From positions 47,220-111,219 of the forward strand of contig JAGFNQ010008292.1 in assembly GCA_024364735.1 (NCBI GenBank): a stretch of 64,000 nt of DNA, in the 5' to 3' direction. Positions 1 to 11,486 of this stretch are shown here, piece by piece. The notes under the pieces were generated by a model. It was not told the origin of the DNA and did not search any database. It saw nothing but the letters and a program-made list of their open reading frames with translations. The position numbers and the translations under genes were made by a program. How positions within the stretch are numbered: position 1 is the stretch's first letter; each line of letters starts with the position of its first letter. The DNA is from Boesenbergia rotunda. Taxonomy: Eukaryota; Streptophyta; Magnoliopsida; Zingiberales; Zingiberaceae.

Positions 1-1332
1 CAAGGTCTGCTTTATTAGGATTGGTGGCTCGCTACCCCAACCTTTTAGGGAACGCGCATGAGATGGTACTTACGTCTTCAGTGGATCCAAGTGATTAGTA
101 TTTTCAAGTATATGCTTTAGCAAAGTTTCGAAAATTTAAGAAAGTTTTCAAAAAGTTAAAGAATAGCTAAAGTTTCAAGTTGAGCCAAGAAAAGTAAATT
201 GAGATTTATTATTGCTTGAGTATGCATGTTTTGAGCTATACATGTTTGTAGTTTTCTTTCAAGCATATTAGTATCTCATATGATGTTCAGTTTGATCTAG
301 AAGCATATTTGCATATTTCGAGTTTTTGTGAGCTAGATAGTACTTACTAAGCTTTTTGCTTACTAGTTGCATTTCCTCTTATTGCAGATAAAGGTAAAGG
401 CAAGCAATTCTGAAGGAACACGACGAGGCGGTGCTGAGTAGAGTGTGTGTGTGGTGGCTGAGTATGGAGAGATCTTTGGCACGAGACAATTTAGTTATTT
501 AATTCACAATGTTATAGTACATTTGAATTGCAAGTTCTTGCTTTATGGAGTTTAGCGAACATTTAAGTTTTGGATAGTTTTACATGCTCAATTGCTTAGA
601 GTAAAGATTCCATGTCATTTCATTTAGCTTATATATTCTTATGTTTGCATTGGATGAGTAGAAATGTGAGTAGATGGAGATATTGATACTTTGTTAGAAA
701 ATAGACGCATGTGCCAAGATAGTATCAAATTCTCTTTGAATTAAGTTTTATTGCTTATAAATGTTTAGAAAAGTTGCATCCACATTTTATAATGCTTTAG
801 CAGGGTTATAGAACGTGCATTTGGAGTTATGAGTACATAGGAATCAAGATTGGTACAAACTTTAGTGTTAAAGTTCATATATCTTGAATAGTTTATTTTC
901 CTCCGCAAAAGTCCAAATTTCAAGTTTATGGATTCGTTTTGATTGGCTAAACTCATTTGAAAACTGTCATAGAGTGTAGAAATGGTGCAATGATTCCATA
1001 TGGCTCGAAATTATAGGTATGGAGAAGCTGAGAAGCAACTGCCGAAACCTGAGTTTTCTGATTTCAGGCCTATCAGTCGACTGATACAGTATCAGTCGAC
1101 TGATACCTGCAGTTTGAGTTGGGCGAGGCAAGCTTCAATGTTTATCATCTTGCGAGCTTTTGGGATAGAAGGGTGATATGTTATTATGCATGATTGCTTA
1201 AGTTAGAATATAATTGTTAGATGAATTTAAAAGTTTAAAAAAAAAAGATTTCCGCACTTTTAGTCATGTAAAAGAGTTGAGAAGTAGAGAAAAGTAACGA
1301 TCCGTCTAAGGTAGAGAAAGCGGGTCGCTACA
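1..1332 (+). mobile_element. 3' portion of a gypsy-like LTR (element J)
   Basis: This non-coding stretch ends in a canonical LTR terminus, ...GGGTCGCTACA, at 1332. Its layout resembles the end of the L-element LTR at 27428-28140: a TTGCAG followed by a short purine-rich tract (about 385-470), then an AT-rich tail to a CA end, which suggests plus orientation. The start lies outside the window, so no target duplication can be checked. It is followed directly by the middle of another LTR (K), so J probably inserted into K. No coding capacity is seen. Solo LTR and 3' LTR cannot be told apart; no priming site follows the end, so it is not a 5' LTR. Confidence 0.6.
1071..1106. repeat. Two TCAGTCGACTGA palindromes in LTR J
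   Basis: Two copies of a palindrome centred on GTCGAC lie 18 bp apart: TATCAGTCGACTGATA at 1071-1086 and GTATCAGTCGACTGATAC at 1089-1106. The same core recurs in the copia LTRs D and F and upstream of gene M, although J looks like a gypsy LTR. Here the pair sits near the 3' end of the LTR with no obvious TATA box next to it. Confidence 0.75.
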
Positions 1333-1541
1333 ATGAGAGTTTCCCTTGTTAGTCTTCTCTAGCAACCTTGGCCCTAGTAGAGGGCAAGAACCTTCAATGG
1401 ATTCCTTTCTCCTTCCAATTCCCTAGGGATAAAACCCTAGCGTTCACTGTTTTTTCGAAAATGAAAAGAGAAGAAGAGAAGGGGATTTCGGTGATGAGAG
1501 GGAGGAAGAAGAAGAAGAAGAGGAAGTTATTCCAACTTCCC

Positions 1542-1579
1542 TTATTTATACTTTTCTCATGAAGAGACATGTCTCTTCA
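1542..1579 (-). promoter_or_regulatory. TATA box with a perfect 20-bp palindrome upstream (LTR K)
   Basis: On the minus strand GTATAAATAA (1542-1551) is a good TATA box. Eight bases upstream of it, at 1560-1579, lies TGAAGAGACATGTCTCTTCA, a perfect 20-bp palindrome. H and C have an imperfect version at the matching place (GAAGAGTCATGGTGTCTCTTC in H is 21 nt, at about 5018-5038). Confidence 0.55.
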
Positions 1580-1626
1580 CTTCCCTAGCTTTTAACAAGC
1601 ATGTTTCTTATTCCCTCTACAAGAAA

Positions 1627-1690
1627 CATTGCTTGGTTCATTGGTTATGACATGGTGAGTGCAACTAGGAGGTTCAAGGTTCAATCCTTG
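1627..1690 (+). other. tRNA-like segment (diverged) in LTR K
   Basis: A diverged copy of the tRNA-like segment of the H and C LTRs. An A-box-like TTGGTTCATTGG lies at 1633-1644 and a B-box-like GGTTCAATCC at 1678-1687. The T-arm stem CAAGG/CCTTG is kept, while the sequence between the boxes has changed. It is not a functional tRNA gene: no acceptor stem can be folded. Confidence 0.5.
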
Positions 1691-1779
1691 CTTCCTCCTT
1701 TTTATCACATTTTGCACTAATCCATATCAAAGCCCATTAAGCCAAGCCCATCATGAAATTTCATAATATTAATAATATT

Positions 1780-2040
1780 TCATGAATCCATAATTTTTCA
1801 TAAGAATAATAATATTTCATGAATTTCATACTATTTCATATTCATGAATTCATAATATTTCCTAATATTCCATGATAATATTTCATGAATTTCATAATAT
1901 TTCATATTCATGAATTCATAATATTTTCTAATATCCATGATAATATTTCATGAATTTCATAATATTTCATGTTCATGAATTCATAATATTTTCTAATATC
2001 CATGATACTATTTCATGAATTTCATGATATTTCATAACAT
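1780..2040. repeat. AT-rich tandem repeat in LTR K
   Basis: About four imperfect copies of a roughly 60-bp unit built from ATATTTCATGAATTTCATA and CATGAATTCATAATATTT blocks. It lies in the last 300 bp of the LTR. Many ATTCATGAATT-type dyads could form hairpins. No coding potential. Confidence 0.7.
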
Positions 2041-3589
2041 TCTATATGGGAAAATTTTGGGGCGTTACAGTAACACCCGTTTTTTTTTTCTATAAAGCGG
2101 CGTTACGTTAACATGAGAAGGGCAAGTAGACATCATAAGGCAGCGGAATAACTTTATTCTTACACATACATGCCCTACTACCATTCTTAACATAATGACA
2201 TGGAAACTTAGCATATTGACTTCATACTTAAGCATCATATCATGTCATACTTAACATCACCTCATAGAGTTCCATAAGTCATTATTCAAGCATTCAAGCA
2301 TATAAGTAACCAAAGTAAAGTTCTAGCATAAACGGTAAACATATGGTTTCCTGGGCAAAGTCACTACCACACACATGCGTTCTTGCCCTCCTGCTGCTTC
2401 CTCATTGTCCCCTTGAATGATCTGCGGTATAAGGAAATAAGACTATAAGCACACAGGCTTAGTAAGACTCTTTCCTACTCACAAAAACCATTCATCATCT
2501 CATAATGAGCACATGAAACATTAACATACTTGGTGCTCTACTCAGAACATAACAACTTGAATCACTTATCATATACTTGATATGGCATGAACATAAACAT
2601 AAGTGAACATTCCTAGCATGACATGAGACATGGCATAAACGTAAACATAGTAAACATTCAAAGCATGACATGCTACATGGCATAAACATAAACATAATAA
2701 ACATTCCTAGCATGACATAATACATGGTATAAACATAACATAATAACCATTATTAACATGGTATAATACATGGTATAAACATAACATAATAAACATTCTT
2801 AACATGGTATAATACATGGTATAAACATGTCTATAAGGTGTAAACCAACCTGTATGGCATAAACATAGGCATACTTCCTATCATAGCATATGAGCATCTT
2901 CTTAACATAATCATGACCTAGATCATTTACTCTCATGCATATTTCTTAACATGAAGCGAAAGCATGAAATCTTATTAGCATAGCATAATGCATAACATGA
3001 ATGAATGCATGAGTGGAATGCATATACATAAGGATGCTTAACTTTTTAAAAACATATTTTTAAATGTTTAAACATAATCATCATATCATTGGGGTCCTCG
3101 GCTTGTACCACATACATACATCATAAGCGCGCATCCCTAGCAAATCGGAGGTAGCGAGCACCGACCTACTAGGGTAAGGACAGCATAGTCAGTAGTCCCC
3201 GAACCGAGGCGTTCTTAAGGAGCCCATCCCTGTTGCACAGCTCCGGTAGTGCCAGAACCGTGGACAACATAGTCGGTAGTCCATAACCGGGGCGTTCTTA
3301 AGGTGCCCATCCCTTGGACCCATACTTCAGTCCGGTACAAGCCCATTCATAAAGTAAAATACTTTACATGTTTCATCATTCAGAAGACATTCATAGCATA
3401 ACCATGTTACATAAAGCATGACTTAACACATGCTTGTCCTTTCATTGTTCATACTTATTGCATAGCATCATGATGCCTGGAAGGCATGAGCATTATCTTC
3501 ATTCATAAACATGGTATGCATCTTCTTCCATAAACATGGCATGCATCTTTATTCATTCAAGATGGCATGCATCATTCTTATCATGAACA

Positions 3590-3770
3590 TAAACATAACA
3601 TACTTATCATGGCATCGTTCTTATCATGAACATAAACATAACATACTTATCATGGCATCATTCTTATCATGAACATAAACCTAACATACTTATCATGGCA
3701 TCATTCTTATCATGAACATACACAATAACATAGCATGGTTCTTAACATAACATGAGCATATAACATAGCA
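3590..3770. repeat. About 42-bp tandem repeats in the H LTR
   Basis: Four imperfect copies of a unit containing TTCTTATCATGAACATAAAC and CATACTTATCATGGCATC. The second H LTR has the matching array at about 9605-9760, and the C LTRs have a related array at about 38040-38330 and 44100-44380. Confidence 0.7.
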
Positions 3771-4048
3771 TGGTTCTCAACATAACATAAGCATACATAG
3801 GTAGGACTTCCATAAACATGCTACCTACTATCCAAGCGCATGGCATAGAACATAAGACATTCATAAGTAACCCTATTAAGCATGACATCCAATCATACAC
3901 ATACAACCATAAAACATGGTGCTTGAGGTTAGGGTTATTGGAAACTTAATTTCTACCACATGCTTGAACCTATATATATACTTCATAATAAGCATAAACC
4001 ATGATTCTTCGAACCCTAACTCCACCCCAAACCCTAGATACATGGCTT

Positions 4049-4625
4049 GGCCGAATCCTATAAGGTAGAGTTCCATCAATTCCATAAACATGTAAGATAG
4101 CACAAGGTAAAGGAACAACCATACCTTATCCATAAGACCATAGGAAGCCATTAGGGCTCATGATTAGGGTTAACCCTAACCTTTAGCCCTCCTTCCTAGG
4201 GCTGACCGAAACATATAAGGGCATGGGTGCATGGAAAAATTCCATTAAATCCCCAATCAACCATTAAACACCAACCATACCATACCATAGGGGCCATTAG
4301 GGCCCTTACTTGAGGAAAGCCCTGACTTTTGCCCTACTATCCAACTGGCCGAAACTTGTGGGGTCACAAAGCCTTGTAAAAGTTCACATAAGTCACCCTC
4401 AATCTCCCTTATATCATGATAATACACAAAACACATGCTTGAGGGTTTAGATTCAACCCTACCCATGGGTTCATGGGATTGGCCGAAACCCTAGGGGATC
4501 CTAGGGTACCCCAAAAATTCTCAAAAATTATATTTAATCTCTAAACATCATGAGAGCACATTAGAAAACATGATGAAGATTTTTAGCATCATCATGGACC
4601 CAAAAATCCTAGTGGCCGAAACCTA
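4049..4625. repeat. Diverged 130-155-bp repeats with a GGCCGAAACCCTA core
   Basis: The core (T/G)GNCCGAAACC(C)TA occurs at about 4049, 4203, 4348, 4481 and 4613, giving spacings of about 154, 145, 133 and 132 bp. It lies downstream of the TATA box in the presumed transcribed leader. The embedded AAACCCTA resembles a plant telo-box. The C LTR shows the same spacing at about 39440, 39595, 39729 and 39862. The repeats are seen directly; the ancestral tandem unit is inferred. Confidence 0.55.
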
Positions 4626-4967
4626 GGTTGGGGTTCATGCCTTCTTTTCTTTTTTTCCAACATAAAATCTCAAACAACTTCATATTATGCTAAAATCCAA
4701 AAGGAACTATTATACCACAGGTGAGGGAGTCTTACCTTGGTTAATCTTGATTTTTAGACCTTAAAAGAGAAGGAAATTGTAAATCCCTTGGACACTTGAA
4801 CCCCCTTGCCCTTGTAGCCTTGGAAAACCTTTAGATCTTGGTGATGAGACCTTCTTGTGGAGCTTTTCCAATGGAGAACCTCTCCTTGAGGTTTCGGCTA
4901 GGATGAGGGAGGAGGAGGAAAGAAAGTGCAATTGATGGAAGGAAGAAGGTAACTCCCAAACCCCCTT

Positions 4968-4976
4968 CTTTATAAC
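4968..4976 (-). promoter_or_regulatory. TATA box of the H 3' LTR
   Basis: GTTATAAAG on the minus strand, followed by a purine-rich leader start. The matching site in the 5' LTR is 11003-11011. It lies about 90 bp downstream, in element sense, of the antisense tRNA-like segment. Confidence 0.55.
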
Positions 4977-5065
4977 ACATTAAGGAGGGTAAGTGAAGAG
5001 TCATGGTGTCTCTTCCTCTTCCCCTAAGCCTTAACCAAACTCCATTTCATTTCCTCATAGCACTC

Positions 5066-5138
5066 CCTTGCTAGGTGAATTGGTTAGAGCATGCATGGTT
5101 GTACAAGAGGTCCAAGGTTCAAATCCTTGGTCCATGCA
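5066..5138 (+). other. tRNA-like segment, antisense in U3 of the H 3' LTR
   Basis: The stretch has TAGGTGAATTGGTTAGAGC, like the D-arm region of plant tRNAs (A box 5072-5083), and GGTTCAAATCC (B box 5116-5126). The T arm is tRNA-like: stem CAAGG/CCTTG and 7-nt loop TTCAAAT. A-to-B spacing is about 33 bp between boxes, in the range of real Pol III promoters. The acceptor stem is not convincing and there is no clear anticodon arm, so it is tRNA-derived or SINE-like rather than a tRNA gene. It is on the strand opposite to the element. Confidence 0.65.
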
Positions 5139-5451
5139 CTAATTTTTATTTTATTTTTCTATTATTTTCCCCAAAATTTCGAAAATTCTCTAGAAATTCC
5201 CCCATAATTATGTTAATATTTCTCATTAAAACCCCTTTATATTATATTAATTTTTACCTAAAATTCACCCATAATCATGGTACTAGAAAGGCCATATAAG
5301 GCCCATTAGTACTTAGTTTTCTCCATTTAAATGAGAAAATATGGATTTCTAGGCCAAATTTTGTATTAATATTTCTAGGTCCCTCGGAAAATTATCTAGA
5401 CATGCTCAATATTTTTAAGAAAATATTAAGAGAATTTTCTGGGTCGTTACA

Positions 5452-5461
5452 ATCCCCCATA
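5452..5461 (-). other. Polypurine tract of element H
   Basis: ATCCCCCATA on the plus strand, i.e. TATGGGGGAT in element sense, directly beside the 3' LTR. It fits the primer site for plus-strand DNA synthesis. Confidence 0.7.
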
Positions 5462-5485
5462 CCTCGTGAAAGTTCATCCTCGAAC

Positions 5486-6885
5486 TTAGAATAGCTCCGG
5501 GTACTTGCGCCTCATCTCGTCCTCGCGTTCCCAGGTGGCTTCTTCGAACCGTTGACTTTGCCATAGGACCTTGACTAAGGGTACCCCCTTACTCCTCAGC
5601 TTCTTGACTTCCCTATCCAAAATCTGGATGGGTCTGCTCTCATAACTTAGGTCCTCCTGCACTTGTACTGTCTGTGGCTCGATCACTTGGTCCATATTTG
5701 GGATACACTTTTTAAGCAAGGACACATGGAATACGTTATGGATAGCTGACATCTCTGGAGGCAGCTCTAGCTCATATGCCACTTTACCGACTCTTTTCAG
5801 AATCAGGTACGGCCCCACATAGTGCGGACTTAGTTTTCCTTTCTTCCCAAATCTTGTCACCCCCTTCATAGGAGCCACTTTGAGAAACACCCAATCTCCA
5901 ACATTAAATTCCAGTGGTCTGCGCCGGACATCGGCATAACTCTTCTGCCGGCTCTGAGCAGTTTCTATCTGTTGTCGAATATTCTGTATAGCTCGGGTGG
6001 CGCTGTCGATAACGTCCGTTGTGAGCCCCATTTCCTTCTTTTCACCACCCTCGTACCAACAGATCGGAGACCTACATCTCCTCCCATACAAGGCTTCATA
6101 AGGTGCCATTCCGATAGTAGCTTGGTAGCTATTATTGTAAGCGAATTCCGCTAAGCATAGATATCGACACCAACTTCCCTTGAAATCCAGGGCACAAGCT
6201 CTCAACATATCTTCTAGTATTTGATTCACCCGTTCAGTTTGCCCGTCAGTCTGAGGGTGAAAGGCGGTGCTAAATCGCAATTTAGTGCCGAGAGACTTCT
6301 GAACGCATTCCCAAAAATGCGAAGTAAAGCGACCATCCCTATCTGAGATGATGGTCTTGGGAACTCCATGAAGCCTAATTACTTCCTTAACGTATAATTG
6401 AGCCAGTTGCTCAATCGAATAAGTCATCTTGATCGCCAAGAAGTGAGCAGACTTTGTCAGCCTGTCCACAATTACCCATATTGCATCATATCCATTCGTA
6501 GTCCTGGGAAGCCCTGAAATGAAATCCACTGAGATGTCTTCCCATTTCCACTCCGGAATTGCAAGTGGCTGCAGAACTCCTCCGGGTCGTTGGTGTTCTG
6601 CTTTTACTTGCTGGCAAGTCCTGCAAGTACTAACATGCTGAGCCACATCTCTCTTCATACCGGACCACCAGAACCTCTCCTTCAGATCCTGATACATCTT
6701 GGTGGATCCTGGATGCATCGAATAAGGGGTTTCGTGAGCTTCCGTCAGTATTTTCCTTCGAAGCTCCGGATCATTAGGGATACATAGACGATCCCTAAGG
6801 TATAGTACCCCCCCTTTGGCGATATGAAAACCATCGCCCTTTCCTTCTAGGATCTCCTGTTTTATTTTCTGGGCCCCCTTGAGAG
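5486..6885 (-). pseudogene. Integrase with chromodomain-like C terminus, element H (N-terminally truncated pol)
   Basis: The uninterrupted frame of 410 residues from the ATG at 6718 extends upstream in frame to about 6885. It has the integrase HHCC zinc finger (His in AHETPYSMH, then CRTC), then a complete D,D-35-E core: VDFISGLP, ISDRDGRF and the Glu of DGQTERVNQ 35 residues later. Next come GKLSPHYVGPY and NVFHVSLLK blocks, and a chromodomain-like tail (EEATWEREDEM...KYPELF) ending at the stop at 5486. This order fits Ty3/gypsy chromoviruses. It would insert element cDNA into chromatin. Protease, RT and RNase H are missing, so this is the remnant of a larger polyprotein and lies out of frame with gag. 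Confidence 0.88.
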
Positions 6886-7842
6886 TTGTTCCATGACTTC
6901 CGTTTACCGCCTTGATCCCCCTTCCCGCTAACGTGGTTGCTCTGGGACCTTTGTCCTCCTAAGCGATCATTAACAGAAAGATCATTAAGGATAATGAGAG
7001 AAAGAATCGAGGATTCCGGTGTGAACTTGATTCTTACTTTCATTCATCGCCTTCCGTTGCTGATTGATATTGTTCAGATAGTGCTCAGTGAGTAGGGCAC
7101 TACTAAACAGTTCCTCGGCGGTCTGGGGTCTGCTAACTCCGCCAGCCACATTCAGAGCTATTTCAGGCCGCAACATTCTTAGCATAAGTCGGACCCTCTC
7201 TTTCTCAGTACGGACCAACTCAGGGCACAGTCAAGCCAGTCGATTGAATTTCTTCACGGCCTCATTGACCGAGAGATCGCCCTGCCGGAATTCCGTGAAT
7301 TCGTCGTAGTGTTTGTTCGTGACCCGCATGTTGAAGAATTCTTCAAAAAACTCTGCTTCAAAATCTGCCCACGCCATCTGGTCCACCGGTCTCTTGGCCT
7401 TAACCCTTTCCCACCACATTCTGGCATCCCCAGACAGGCAGAATGACGCACACTTGATCTTCTCATGCTCAGGCCAGTCCAGCAGCTCCAGGGTACTTTC
7501 CATCGTCTTGAACCATGCCTGGGCGTCCCAAGGTTCGCCAGCACCCGAGAAATTCTCCGGTTTCAGCCTTAACCACTGGATCAGGTAAGCCTCTTGTCGT
7601 GCCACAGTGGTCGAGCCCGACGGAGGGGTGTGCGTAACCGTAGGCGCCACAGGTATAGCAGTCTGGTTCACTGGGGGAGTAGTAGAATTTTCCTGTTGGT
7701 TCATCAAGGTATTAATGGTCTGCTGCTGCTCGGTGACTTGGCGCTGAAGTTGGGTCACTAATTGCATCAGATCAGGCGATGGGGTTGCCTCGTTAAGTCG
7801 GTTACTCTGTCTTCTAGCCATGTTTTTCTTCACCAAAGACAA
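6886..7842 (-). pseudogene. Gag, element H (broken, C terminus deleted)
   Basis: The frame starts at the ATG at 7842 in the expected place after the priming site. It has a Gln-rich coiled-coil-like N terminus (residues 25-50) and the retrotransposon gag core (KPENFSGAGEPWDAQAWF, CASFCLSGDARMWWE, FEEFFNMRVTNKHYDEF). A TGA stops it at 7231-7233, most simply CGA to TGA. The same frame continues (PELVRTEKERVRLMLRML) to about 7030, where a frameshift moves it to the frame ending at 6795. The basic tail before the zinc knuckle is present, but no CCHC knuckle is left: the deletion joins it to integrase near 6.88-6.90 kb. Confidence 0.82.
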
Positions 7843-8088
7843 GTATGGTCAATATCAGTTTCTTTTCTACCCCTATATTATTCTAAATATTTAATTCCTA
7901 AAAGAAGATAAAGTATCATTCATCGTTACATATCCTAAAGTACTTTTCATCATAAACATCGTTCATACTGGCATATTCTAGAACCATAAAACGTCCTAGA
8001 AGTGCTTACTACTATAAGATATGTAAAGAGGTACTTACTTGGAAGCGGCAGGAAGAGGGCTTGATGTGTGTGTAGTGAGATGGTAACA
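7843..8088 (-). other. 5' untranslated leader of element H
   Basis: AT-rich stretch between the priming site and the gag start. The matching stretch is recognisable in element C at about 43190-43427. No open frame of note. Confidence 0.5.
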
Positions 8089-8100
8089 GCTCTGATACCA
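8089..8100 (-). other. Primer binding site of element H (tRNA-iMet)
   Basis: GCTCTGATACCA on the plus strand reads TGGTATCAGAGC in element sense, the usual plant complement to the 3' end of initiator tRNA-Met. It lies 3 bp from the 5' LTR. Confidence 0.85.
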
Positions 8101-8103
8101 ACC

Positions 8104-11100
8104 TGTAACGCCACTTTTTTTTTCCCATAAAGCGGCGTTACGTTAACATGAGTAGGGCAAGTAGACATCATAAGGCAGCGGAATAACTTTATTCTTACAC
8201 ATACATGCCCTACTACCATTCTTAACATAATGACATAGAAACTTGGCATATTGACTTCATACTTAAGCATTATATCATGTCATACTTAACATCACCTCAT
8301 AGAGTTCCATAAGTCATTATTCAAGCATTCAAGCATATAAGTAACCAAAGTAAAGTTCAACCATAAACGGTAAACATATGGTTTCCTGGGCCAAGTCACT
8401 ACCACACACATGCGTTCTTGCCCTCCTGCTGCTTCCTCATTGTCCCCTTGAATGATCTGCAGTATAAGAAAATAAGACTATAAGCACACAGGCTTAGTAA
8501 GACTCTTTCCTACTCACAAAAACCATTCATCATCTCATAATGAGCACATGAAACATTAACATACTTGGTGCTCTACTCAGAACATAACAACTTGAATCAC
8601 TTATCATATACTTGACATGACATGAACATAAACATAAGTGAACATTCCTAGCATGGCATGAGACATGGCATAAACGTAAGCATAGTAAACATTCTAAGCA
8701 TGGCATGCTACATGGCATAAACATAAACATAATAAACATTCCTAGCATGGCATAATACATGGTATAAACATAACATAATAACCATTATTAACATGGTATA
8801 ATACATGGTATAAACATAACATAATAAACATTCTTAATATGGTATAATACATGGTATAAACATGTCTATAAGGTGTAAACCAACCTGTATGGCATAAACA
8901 TAGGCATACTTCCTATCATAGCATATGAGCATCTTCTTAACATAATCATGACCTAGATCATTTACTCTCATGCATATTTCTTAACATGAAGCGTAAGCAT
9001 GAAATCTTATTAGCATAGCATAATACATAACATGAATGAATGCATGAGTGGAATGCATATACATAAGGATGCTTAACTTTTAAAAACATACTTTTAAATG
9101 TTTAAACATAATCATCATATCATTGGGGTCCCCGGCTTGTACCACATACATACATCATAAGTGCGCATCCCTAGCAAATCCGAGGTAGCGAGCACCGACC
9201 TACTAGGGTAAGGACAGCATAGTCGGTAGTCCCCGAACCGAGGCATTCTTAAGGAGCCCATCCCTGTTGCACAGCTCCGGTAGTGCCAGAACCGTGGACA
9301 GCATAGTCGGTAGTCCATAACCGGGGCGTTCTTAAGGTGCCCATCCCTTGGACCCATACTTCGGTCCGGTACAAGCCCATTCATAAAGTAAAATACTTTA
9401 CATGTTTCATCATTCAAAGACATTCATAGCATAACCATGTTACATAAAGCATGACTTAACACATGCTTGTCCTTTCATTGTTCATACTTATTGCATAGCA
9501 TCATGATGCCTGGAAGGCATGAGCATTATCTTCATTCATAAACATGGTATGCATCTTCTTCCATAAACATGGCATGCATCTTTATTCATTCAACATGGCA
9601 TGCATCATTCTTATCATGAACATAAACATAACATACTTATCATGGCATCGTTCTTATCATGAACATAAACATAACTTACTTTTCATGACATCATTCTTAT
9701 CATGAACATAAACCTAACATACTTATCATGGCATCATTCTTATCATGAACATACACAATAACATAGCATGGTTCTTAACATAACATGAGCATATAACATA
9801 GCATGGTTCTAAAATAACATAAGCATACATAGGTAGGACTTCCATAAACATGCTACCTACTATCCAAGCGCATGGCATAGAACATAAGACATTCATAAGT
9901 AACCCTATTAAGCATGGCATCCAATCATACACATACAACCATAAAACATGGTTCTTGAGGTTAGGGTTATAGGTAACTTAATTTCTACCACATGCTTGAA
10001 CCTATATATATACTTCATAATAAGCATAAACCATGATTCTTCGAACCCTAACTCCACCCCAAACCCTAGATACATGGCTTGGCCAAATCCTATAAGGTGG
10101 AGTTCCATCAATTCCATAAACATGTAAGATAGCATAAGGTAAAGGAACAACCATACCTTATCCATAAGACCATAGGAAGCCATTAGGGCTCATGATTAGG
10201 GTTAACCCTAACCTTTAGCCCTACTTCCTAGGGCTGACCGAAACCTATAAGGGCATGGGTGCATGGAAAAATTCCATTAAGATCCCCAATCAACCATTAA
10301 ACACCAACCATACCATACCATAGGGGCCATTAGGGCCCTTACTTGAGGAAAGCCCTGACTTTTGCCCTACTATCCAACTTGGCCGAAACTTGTGGGGTCA
10401 CAAAGCCTTGTAAAAGTCCACATAAGTCACCCTCAATCTCCCTTATATCATGATAATACACAAAACACATGCTTGAGGGTTTAGATTCAACCCTACCCAT
10501 GGGTTCATGGGATTGGCCGAAACCCTAGGGGATCCTAGGGTACCCCAAAAATTCTCAAAAATTATATTTAATCTCTAAACATCATGAGAGCACATTAGAA
10601 AACATGATGAAGATTTTTAGCATCATCATGGACCCAAAAATCCTAGTGGCCGAAACCTAGGTTGGGGTTCATGCCTTCTTTTCTTTTTTTTTCCCAACAT
10701 AAAATCTCAAACAACTTCATATTATGCTAATCCAAAAGGAACTATTATACCACAGGTGAGAGAGTCTTACCTTGGTTAATCTTGATTTTTAGACCTTAAA
10801 AGAGAAGGAAATTGTAAATCCCTTGGACACTTGAACCCCCTTGCCCTTGTAGCCTTGGAAAACCTTTAGATCTTGGTGATGAGACCTTCTTGTGGAGCTT
10901 TTCCAATGGAGAACCTCTCCTTGAGGTTTCGGCTAGGATGAGGGAGGAGGAGGAAAGAAAGTGCAATTGATGGAAGGAAGAAGGTAACTCCCAAACCCCC
11001 TTCTTTATAACACATTAAGGAGGGTAAGTGAAGAGTCATGGTGTCTCTTCCTCTTCCCCTAAGCCTTAACCAAACTCCATTTTATTTTCTCATAGCACTC

Positions 11101-11486
11101 CCTTGCTAGGTGAATTGGTTAGAGCATGCATGGTTGTACAAGAGGTCCAAGGTTCAAATCCTTGGTCCATGCACTAATTTTTATTTTATTTTTCTATTAT
11201 TTTCCCCAAAATTCCGAAAATTCTCTAGAAATTCCCCCATAATTATGTTAATATTTCTCATTAAAACCCCTTTATATTTATATTAATTTTTACCTAAAAT
11301 TCACCCATAATCATGGTACTAGAAAGGCCATATAAGGCCCATTAGTACTTAGTTTTCTCCATTTAAATGAGAAAATATGGATTTCTAGGCCAAATTTTGT
11401 ATTATTATTTCTAGGTCCCTCGGAAAATTATCTAGACATGCTCAATTTTTTAAGAAAATATTAACAGAATTTTCTGGGTCGTTACA
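8104..11486 (-). repeat. 5' LTR of element H
   Basis: Starts TGTAACGCCAC and ends GGGTCGTTACA. By eye it differs from the 3' LTR by a few percent, with scattered substitutions and small indels, and has the same total length. It contains the TATA box at 11003-11011. Small open frames within it are chance frames. Confidence 0.88.
11101..11173 (+). other. tRNA-like segment, antisense in U3 of the H 5' LTR
   Basis: Second H copy of the tRNA-like segment: A box TAGGTGAATTGG at 11107-11118 and B box GGTTCAAATCC at 11151-11161. The whole segment is unchanged from the copy at 5066-5138. Confidence 0.65.

Larger units (their letters stand above)
1333..2069 (-). mobile_element. Tail of an LTR related to H and C (element K)
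   Basis: The segment ends GGGGCGTTACA at 2069, like the ends of the H and C LTRs (GGGTCGTTACA). It has the same order of parts as those LTRs: a TATA box (minus strand, 1542-1551), a dyad upstream of it, a tRNA-like segment (1627-1690) and an AT-rich end. The sequence is much more diverged from H and C than they are from each other. The other end is missing; LTR J interrupts it at 1333. The small open frame at 1368-1562 runs through purine-rich low complexity and is not considered a gene. Confidence 0.6.
2069..5451 (-). repeat. 3' LTR of element H
   Basis: Ends in GGGTCGTTACA at 5451, beside a polypurine tract. Reading on the minus strand it contains, in order: an AT-rich U3 start, a tRNA-like segment (antisense, 5066-5138), a TATA box at 4968-4976, a leader with GGCCGAAACCCTA-type repeats (about 4049-4625), AT-rich repeats of the type CATAAACATAACATACTTATC (about 3590-3760), and repeated GGTAGTCC/GGCGTTCTTAAGG blocks (about 3170-3330). 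The long leader explains why many small open frames occur here; none resembles a protein. Confidence 0.88.
2069..11486 (-). mobile_element. Ty3/gypsy element H, non-autonomous, with two 3.38-kb LTRs
   Basis: Two near-identical LTRs (2069-5451 and 8104-11486, both 3383 bp) enclose only about 2.65 kb. The 3' LTR lies at the low-coordinate side because the element reads on the minus strand. The interior holds a priming site, a partial gag and an integrase; protease, reverse transcriptase and RNase H are deleted. LTR ends are TGTAACG...CGTTACA, with the left end mutated to AGTAACA. No 5-bp target duplication is found: the left flank is GTTAC and the right flank CATCA. The left flank is LTR K and the right flank is the RNase H/integrase region of element L, so the flanks come from different elements. 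Confidence 0.85.

Noticed and set aside
4000..4200. Interstitial telomere repeat
   Set aside because: AACCCTAA-type motifs are scattered singly and not in tandem; they belong to the LTR repeats.
2495..4466. Met/Cys-rich small frames on the minus strand (also 8530-10183)
   Set aside because: Products of CAT/ATG-rich LTR repeats; they lie within the LTR and have no domain or conserved start.
5066..5138. A functional tRNA gene
   Set aside because: D and T arms are tRNA-like, but there is no paired acceptor stem or clear anticodon arm; kept as a tRNA-like segment.
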